64,000 nt of DNA from a gamma proteobacterium HTCC2207 (GTDB lineage Bacteria; Pseudomonadota; Gammaproteobacteria; Pseudomonadales; Porticoccaceae), in assembly GCA_905182265.1 (NCBI GenBank), contig CAJJAO010000019.1, positions 1-64,000 of the forward strand, given 5' to 3'. The notes beneath the pieces were generated by a model. The model was not told where the DNA came from. It did not search any database and saw nothing but the letters and a program-made list of their open reading frames with translations. This document shows, piece by piece, positions 59,079 to 64,000 of the stretch. Made by a program: the position numbers and the translations under genes. How positions within the stretch are numbered: position 1 is the first letter of the stretch; every line of letters starts with the position of its first letter.

Positions 59079-59784
59079 AGTGAGCGTAGCAGAAGTCGCC
59101 AAAAACGGCCTTTGGACTAACAACCCCGCACTGGTTCAGTTGCTGGGTCTGTGCCCCCTGCTGGCCGTAACAGGCACAGTGGTCAATGCACTAGGCTTGG
59201 GTATCGCAACCCTCGCCGTGCTTATAGGCTCCAACACTATAGTGTCGTTGATCCGCAACCATGTCAGTGACGCCGTGCGCCTGCCCGTCTTCGTGATTAT
59301 TATCGCCGCCTTTGTTACCTGCGCCGAACTGCTCATGAAAGCCTATACCTACGAGCTCTATCAAATACTTGGCATCTTTATACCCCTTATTGTCACCAAC
59401 TGCGCCATTCTGGGCCGCGCCGAAGCCTTTGCCAGCAAAAACAGCGTGGGCATGGCCGCCTTTGACGGCCTAATGATGGGCCTGGGTTTCTTAGCCGTAT
59501 TAGTATTGCTAGGGGCTATTCGTGAACTACTGGGCCAAGGCACAGTGCTGGCTGACATGCAGCTTTTGTTTGGTGCCGGCGCCTCGGACTGGGTCATGCG
59601 ACCCTTTGGCGACAGCTATAGCTTTTTAGTCATTGTGCTACCACCAGGGGCCTTTATAGTGACCGGCTTTTTGATCGCCATTAAGAACGCCATTGATAAC
59701 GCTGCCAAACGCCGTGCCGATGCCCAGCGAGATGCACCTGTTAAGGGCGCCAAACGCATCCGAACCACAGGTCACATTACCTAG
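59071..59784 (+). CDS. rnfE: Rnf complex subunit E
   Basis: This 237-residue membrane subunit is paired with RnfA. Motifs are [17 protein letters not shown] and [19 protein letters not shown], with the paired cysteines for the membrane Fe-S cluster. It is the last rnf gene here. nth, which follows rnfE in E. coli, is not downstream. Confidence 0.96.
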   Translation: MSEVSVAEVAKNGLWTNNPALVQLLGLCPLLAVTGTVVNALGLGIATLAVLIGSNTIVSLIRNHVSDAVRLPVFVIIIAAFVTCAELLMKAYTYELYQILGIFIPLIVTNCAILGRAEAFASKNSVGMAAFDGLMMGLGFLAVLVLLGAIRELLGQGTVLADMQLLFGAGASDWVMRPFGDSYSFLVIVLPPGAFIVTGFLIAIKNAIDNAAKRRADAQRDAPVKGAKRIRTTGHIT

Positions 59785-59866
59785 CAATTAATCTGCTATA
59801 CCAGTGTCAAAACGAATACGAATGAAAAACCAGCAAGGAGATACAGATTAATAAGGACAGCCCCGT

Positions 59867-61513
59867 ATGACTAACACCGGAGCCCAGCTCGTGCGCTACG
59901 CACTAGAGCAACTCAATATTCAGCACGTCTTCGGGGTAGTCAGCACCCACAATCGCGAGATTTATCACGAGCTCAACAGCTCCGCCACCATCAAAACCCA
60001 TCTGGTCAATCAAGAACTCAGCGCCGCCTTTATGGCCGATGCCATTAGTCGTACCTCTCACATAAGTGAAGCGGCGCAGACGAATAAGATAGCTGAAATA
60101 GGCACCATGCTCATTACCGCCGATGCCATTATTAGCCAAGGCATCATCGAAGCCTTTGTCACTGGTGTGCCCCTACTGATTATTGCCGGCAGTTCAGATG
60201 AACCAAACTCAAGTCTAGACTCACAGCAGCTAATAGCCCCGGTAACCAAAGCCTGCTTTAAAGTCACCCAACACCAAGATATCGTCAGTACCTTATTCGA
60301 AGCCTACCAAATTGCCACCAACGGCAAACCCGGGCCAGTTTATGTAGAAATTCCCATGGGACTACAATGGCTCAGCGAAGATATAGACCAACCGTTACCC
60401 TTACATCGACCCGCCGCCAATCAAGCCCAGCTGCTTACTGACAAGATTAATAACGCCATCCAGATACTTCTAAAGGCCGAACACCCCGCACTGTATTTAG
60501 GCTGGCATGCCACCCAAGTACAGCCCGCACTAATCGCCCTAGCCGAAGCCATCGCCGCGCCAGTATGCACCAGTTTGCAAGGTGCTAGCGCCTTCCCAGC
60601 TCGGCACCCACTGCACGCAGGGTTGGTTGCCACTCCTAGCGCCCAGCGGGCACTAAAAGACTGCGATGCCCTATTAATAGTAGGGACCAACAGCGACGAT
60701 ATTATAGATACAGAGCTACTCAGTACTATTAGCAACGTTGTTCAACTAGACCCGCAGGCCGTCACCGCACTGCTACATCAGCTAAAACAATCCGAGCCTG
60801 ACGACAATCTAGAACGAACATCAAACCTAGTAAAAAACATCGCCAAATATAAAGCCCAACAAAAAGAAGACTGGCTAGAACACAACAGCAAAGGCCGCGT
60901 AAACCCAGCCGTATTTTTTGACGCCCTAAGCAATGTGATCGACGGCAACGCTATAGTGGTTACCGGCCATGGTACACATCGCGCACTTGCCGCTGAGCTA
61001 TTACCCATCAACAGCCCCTGCAGCTTTATCAGCCCCAGCAATTACAACGCCAAGGGCTACTGCATCCCCGCGGTAAACGCCATTAAGCTCGCCAACCCCA
61101 GCAAGCAAGTAATCGGTATAGCCAGCGACGGCTCCATGCTTATCAGCGGTTCGGAAGCGCTAACGGCGGTGAGAAACAAGATAGGTACTGTTTATTGCCT
61201 GCTTAATAACAACCAGCCCAGCACCCTCAAAAACCTTGGCCACATTAACTGGGGTGCCTTTGCCGACTCTCTAGAATGCGGCTACTTCCCCATCACCAAC
61301 AACAGTGGCATCGACACCATTTTACGTCGCGCACTAGAAACCGCCGCCCAGGGTCAGCCGGTCATAATTGATGTATGTATCGACTACAGCCGCAAATCCT
61401 ATTACGCCCAGAGCCAAGAAAAGGCCGCCCAAGACAGGCTGCCTAGCAGAGATAAATTAGAGATAGTTAAGCGCGCGATCGTGCGCAAGATAATGGGAGC
61501 CAGAGCGAGTTAG
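59867..61513 (+). CDS. Thiamine-diphosphate-dependent enzyme, acetolactate synthase-like fold
   Basis: This 548-residue protein has the three-domain layout of ALS/benzoylformate decarboxylase enzymes. The PYR domain has Glu50 (HLVNQELSAAFMADA) at the position of the cofactor-activating glutamate. A central domain follows (about 190-325), then a PP domain with the ThDP/Mg motif SDGSMLISGSEALTAV (Ser420 in place of the usual first Gly) ending at the LLNNN metal ligand (about 446-449). Loops typical of true ALS, such as FPGG and the HEQGA core, are changed, so acetolactate synthesis is not claimed. A 2-oxo acid or sugar-related carboligase/decarboxylase is likely. Its stop overlaps the convergent VOC gene. 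Confidence 0.82.
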   Translation: MTNTGAQLVRYALEQLNIQHVFGVVSTHNREIYHELNSSATIKTHLVNQELSAAFMADAISRTSHISEAAQTNKIAEIGTMLITADAIISQGIIEAFVTGVPLLIIAGSSDEPNSSLDSQQLIAPVTKACFKVTQHQDIVSTLFEAYQIATNGKPGPVYVEIPMGLQWLSEDIDQPLPLHRPAANQAQLLTDKINNAIQILLKAEHPALYLGWHATQVQPALIALAEAIAAPVCTSLQGASAFPARHPLHAGLVATPSAQRALKDCDALLIVGTNSDDIIDTELLSTISNVVQLDPQAVTALLHQLKQSEPDDNLERTSNLVKNIAKYKAQQKEDWLEHNSKGRVNPAVFFDALSNVIDGNAIVVTGHGTHRALAAELLPINSPCSFISPSNYNAKGYCIPAVNAIKLANPSKQVIGIASDGSMLISGSEALTAVRNKIGTVYCLLNNNQPSTLKNLGHINWGAFADSLECGYFPITNNSGIDTILRRALETAAQGQPVIIDVCIDYSRKSYYAQSQEKAAQDRLPSRDKLEIVKRAIVRKIMGARAS

Positions 61514-61956
61514 TAGCTCTCAAGGTCCTTAGCAAACAACATCTCAATATTACGAAACGCCTTAAATTCCAAGTGATTGCCGCTTGGGTCCTTCACAAAC
61601 AATGTAGCCTGCTCACCCTCGCGCCCTTCAAAGCGCACATAGGGTTCAATCACAAACTCAATCCCGTTAGCCTTCATCATATCCACCGCCTGCTCATACT
61701 GATCCCATTCCATAATCACACCAAAGTGGGATGCTGGTACAGCATGGCCATCGACAGCATTGGTGACTGCTGCCGGGTGGTCTTCAGGGGCTACTAAATG
61801 GGCTACTAGCTGGTGGCCAAAGAAATCGAAGTCAATCCATCGGTCCGATTCGCGGCCGGTTAGGCAGCCTAGAATGCCGCTATAAAAACCGCGAGCAGCC
61901 TCAAGGTCAGTGACTGGAAAGGCTAGGTGAAAACGGGGATAGGCTGGGTTGGTCAT
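61510..61956 (-). CDS. VOC-family (glyoxalase/dioxygenase-like) protein
   Basis: This 148-residue single-chain protein has two beta-alpha-beta-beta-beta units. Putative metal ligands are His10 (RFHLAFPVTDLEAARGFY), His in PASHFGVIMEW, and Glu in DPSGNHLEFKAF. It resembles extradiol-dioxygenase-like members of the VOC superfamily. Its substrate is unknown. Its 3' end overlaps that of the TPP-enzyme gene. Confidence 0.87.
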   Translation of the reverse strand: MTNPAYPRFHLAFPVTDLEAARGFYSGILGCLTGRESDRWIDFDFFGHQLVAHLVAPEDHPAAVTNAVDGHAVPASHFGVIMEWDQYEQAVDMMKANGIEFVIEPYVRFEGREGEQATLFVKDPSGNHLEFKAFRNIEMLFAKDLESY

Positions 61957-62125
61957 GGTAGTTACTGGCTAGTGGACTATGCATTAATGGTATCACTGGG
62001 CCGCTGCCTTTGTTATCGAGAATTTCATAATTAATTAGAAACTTAATATGGGGTTCTGCTGTAACTATGACCTAGCCTAACCAGTCTGGCACACGGGCAC
62101 ACGGGCACACTGCGATAACTCTGTA

Positions 62126-63340
62126 TCACCCGAGCATAGCTAATGAAGGTTTTAAAGCCCCAGTTAACTGTTTGGGATAGGCGGTTGTCAGAGACACCGA
62201 GTCGCATTGCTGAAACTGTCTAAACTGCTTAACGGCCGCTACAAAAGCCGCTATTAGCATATCTTCATCAAACCTATGCTGCTCTAAGTGGAGTGATTTA
62301 ATTTCTAAATGCTTAATCTTTCGGTGCGCTTTACAGTCCATGCGCCCAATAAACTCCCCCCTGTAGAGTATGGGTAGAGAAAAATATCCATACTGCCGTT
62401 TGGCTGCGGGCACATAACATTCAATTTGATAGTCGTATTGGAACAGCGATTTAAGCCTGTCACGCTGAATAAGCGCATTATCGAAGGGCGACAGAAACAA
62501 CATGCGATTATTCAGCCGAGGCAGAGTAGCTTCAAGCGCACCAGCCTCCATGATAAATACTTCGCCGCTGGGCAGGTTTACCTCTTCCAAAATTCCCTGA
62601 GCCAACCTTTCGCTGATCAAGGTTTTTACCGCTTTACGTAGCTCCCCATTGCGTCGCTGATAGGTGAGCCCTTTAAGAGACACAGCCCCATGACAGCGCA
62701 GCTGTTGATCGATAAGATGGTCTGCATAGCCCTCCATGCTGGGCATTTGTGTATTGATATGGGATGGCAGTACCCGCTCGGTTAGATCATAGGCTTTTTG
62801 AAAACCTTCACGGTTACAGACCATAAGGTCGCCTTGCATATACAGCTGCTCAAGGGCTTTTTTAGCAGGTTTCCAGTCCCACCAGCCTGTCGCTTTAGTG
62901 CGGTTTGATTCCAGATCTCGAGATCGCAATGGGCCATCGGACCCTATTCGCGCTAGTAACTCTCCCATGAGCTTTTTATCAGGGTTTTTATACCAATGGA
63001 CTTGGTCGCCTTTAATGGCCTGTTTGTAAGGTAAGGAAAAACGAAAGTCAGCGATGGGTAGAAATGCTGCCGCATGGGCCCAGTATTCAAAGATATCACC
63101 ATCAAGTAGCATTTGATTAGTCATGGTTGGCTTGAACTTGGGAACTCTAGAATGAAGAACATGGTGATGAGCCCGCTCCACGACCGAGATGGTGTCGATT
63201 TGCACGTAGCCTAGATGATTGATGGCTGCAAGCGCTCCGGCTTTGCCTCGTCCATAGGGTTGAGCTTGCAGAAGGCCTTGAGCTTTTAGGGCTAGGCGGC
63301 GAAGGCGGATGAGGTCTTGTGGGTGTTTAATTTTAATCAT
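62126..63340 (-). CDS. YcaQ-type winged-helix DNA glycosylase family protein
   Basis: This 404-residue protein of the AlkZ/YcaQ (HTH_42) superfamily is built from tandem winged helices. The catalytic QXD motif is Gln47-Ile-Asp49 in GYVQIDTISVVERAHHHVL, the YcaQ (AlkX) version rather than QXQ of AlkZ. LFLSPFDNALIQRDRLKSLF and GRMDCKAHR are further family signatures. YcaQ of E. coli removes bulky alkyl lesions and unhooks crosslinks, so a similar repair role is likely. It is alone on its strand. Confidence 0.9.
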   Translation of the reverse strand: MIKIKHPQDLIRLRRLALKAQGLLQAQPYGRGKAGALAAINHLGYVQIDTISVVERAHHHVLHSRVPKFKPTMTNQMLLDGDIFEYWAHAAAFLPIADFRFSLPYKQAIKGDQVHWYKNPDKKLMGELLARIGSDGPLRSRDLESNRTKATGWWDWKPAKKALEQLYMQGDLMVCNREGFQKAYDLTERVLPSHINTQMPSMEGYADHLIDQQLRCHGAVSLKGLTYQRRNGELRKAVKTLISERLAQGILEEVNLPSGEVFIMEAGALEATLPRLNNRMLFLSPFDNALIQRDRLKSLFQYDYQIECYVPAAKRQYGYFSLPILYRGEFIGRMDCKAHRKIKHLEIKSLHLEQHRFDEDMLIAAFVAAVKQFRQFQQCDSVSLTTAYPKQLTGALKPSLAMLG

Positions 63341-63432
63341 TTTTACGGTTATTTTCCCCCAAGAATGACAGTCACTTACTAAGCATCACCATCTTAGAGT
63401 TGGTGGTAAAGTTAGCGCCTAAAAGATAAGGA

Positions 63433-64000
63433 TCACCAGGGCAAATTATCCAAATCAATATTGCCACCAGTCAAAATAATCCCCACTCGCTTGCCCTGAA
63501 ACTGCTCAGGCTGATCCATAATGATCGCTAAAGGTACAGCACATGAAGGCTCGCAAATCACTTTGAGTCGTGTCCAAATTAACCGCATAGCTTCAACCAC
63601 TCGCTCTTCGGAGCACAGCAAAATATCGTCTACCTGCTGGGTAATTATCTCAAAGTTACGCACACCCACTGTGGCGCGCAAACCATCGCAGATGGTGTTG
63701 GGGCTAAATTCTGGAAGTCGGGTGCCGCTATTAAAACCTAGCCAGGCGTCGTTGGCTTGGGCGGGTTCGGCGCCAATCACTTGGGTATTTTTGGCTAGGG
63801 CTTTGGTGGCGATAGCGGTACCTGCTAGCAGGCCACCCCCGCCTATGGGGGCAATCATGATATCTAAGGATCCCTCGACCTGGTCTAGCATCTCGATTGC
63901 CGCGGTGCCTTGGCCCGCGATAATGATGTCATTATCAAAAGGGTGGACTAGGGTGCTGCCCTGCTCGGTAACTAGTTTCGCAACCATAGCTTCTCTTGCG
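63433..64000 (-). CDS. Serine/threonine dehydratase-like PLP enzyme, C-terminal part
   Basis: The minus-strand frame runs without interruption to the window edge (ASREAMVAKL before the first visible ATG at 63987), so the N-terminus, with the PLP lysine, is missing. The visible 189 residues match fold-type II threonine dehydratase/serine racemase enzymes: HPFDNDIIIAGQGT, the PLP-phosphate loop APIGGGGLLAG and VGIILTGGNIDLD at the end. No ACT domain follows, so it is the short catabolic or racemase type rather than biosynthetic IlvA. Confidence 0.85.
   Translation of the reverse strand, partial: AREAMVAKLVTEQGSTLVHPFDNDIIIAGQGTAAIEMLDQVEGSLDIMIAPIGGGGLLAGTAIATKALAKNTQVIGAEPAQANDAWLGFNSGTRLPEFSPNTICDGLRATVGVRNFEIITQQVDDILLCSEERVVEAMRLIWTRLKVICEPSCAVPLAIIMDQPEQFQGKRVGIILTGGNIDLDNLPW

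Overview
The window is a stretch of chromosome from a gammaproteobacterium. Evidence for this is the gene order ndk-rlmN-pilF-ispG-hisS-yfgM-bamB-der, a complete isc operon, an H+/Na+-pumping Rnf operon, divergent mrp/metG, hda next to purMN, and protein sequences close to Pseudomonas/Cellvibrionales-type homologues. A large TonB-dependent receptor, a DUF3604 protein and the high density of compact single-copy genes fit a marine, oligotroph-like lineage such as SAR92 or OM60 relatives; that placement is inference. No tRNA, rRNA, CRISPR array, intact insertion sequence or prophage was seen.

Layout. 1-4.0 kb: start of a TPR protein, a TonB-dependent receptor, and a 0.96-kb gap holding a decayed integrase-like gene. 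4.0-8.7 kb: guaB-guaA with a terminator between them, divergent from xseA. 8.7-10.7 kb: methionine gamma-lyase (mdeA) divergent from its Lrp-type regulator (mdeR). 10.7-21.3 kb: the der/bamB/yfgM/hisS/ispG/pilF/rlmN/ndk housekeeping block. It lacks rodZ and is interrupted between bamB and der by an omega-aminotransferase with its own PuuR-like regulator. 21.4-29.0 kb: a degenerate-GGDEF/EAL protein and iscRSUA-hscBA-fdx-iscX, driven by a clear promoter that overlaps an IscR type-1 operator. 29-30.8 kb: trmJ and suhB. 30.9-35.1 kb: a poorly characterised operon DUF4345-like / DUF3604 / parvulin-type PPIase / HupE-UreJ. 35.3-42.6 kb: amino-acid permease, AraC-Ogt fusion, aldehyde dehydrogenase, TlpA-like thioredoxin, YihY, ArsC-like protein, WrbA, DUF2069. 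42.6-50.7 kb: sppA, hda, DUF2066, purMN, DUF3108, DUF3014, dcd. 51.3-59.8 kb: mrp, metG and rnfABCDGE. 59.9-64 kb: a TPP enzyme, a VOC protein, a YcaQ-type glycosylase-like protein and part of a serine/threonine dehydratase-like enzyme.

Two kinds of unexplained structure stand out. First, a roughly 380-400 bp intergenic element occurs twice (37494-37869 and 50866-51264). Each copy carries two large foldback modules whose arms differ between copies yet still pair. A third copy with only the first module lies inverted at 8672-8768. Second, short tandem duplications (11-27 bp units) occur at about ten places. Many sit at or just after stop codons, and those in frame inside genes have unit lengths divisible by three, which suggests an active tandem-duplication tendency in this genome.

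Functionally the window is mostly purine synthesis (guaBA, purMN), translation and RNA modification (hisS, metG, rlmN, trmJ), envelope biogenesis (bamB, yfgM, pilF), Fe-S assembly (isc, mrp) feeding Fe-S-rich machines (IspG, RlmN, Rnf), and amine/sulfur amino-acid catabolism modules that each carry a divergent local regulator.
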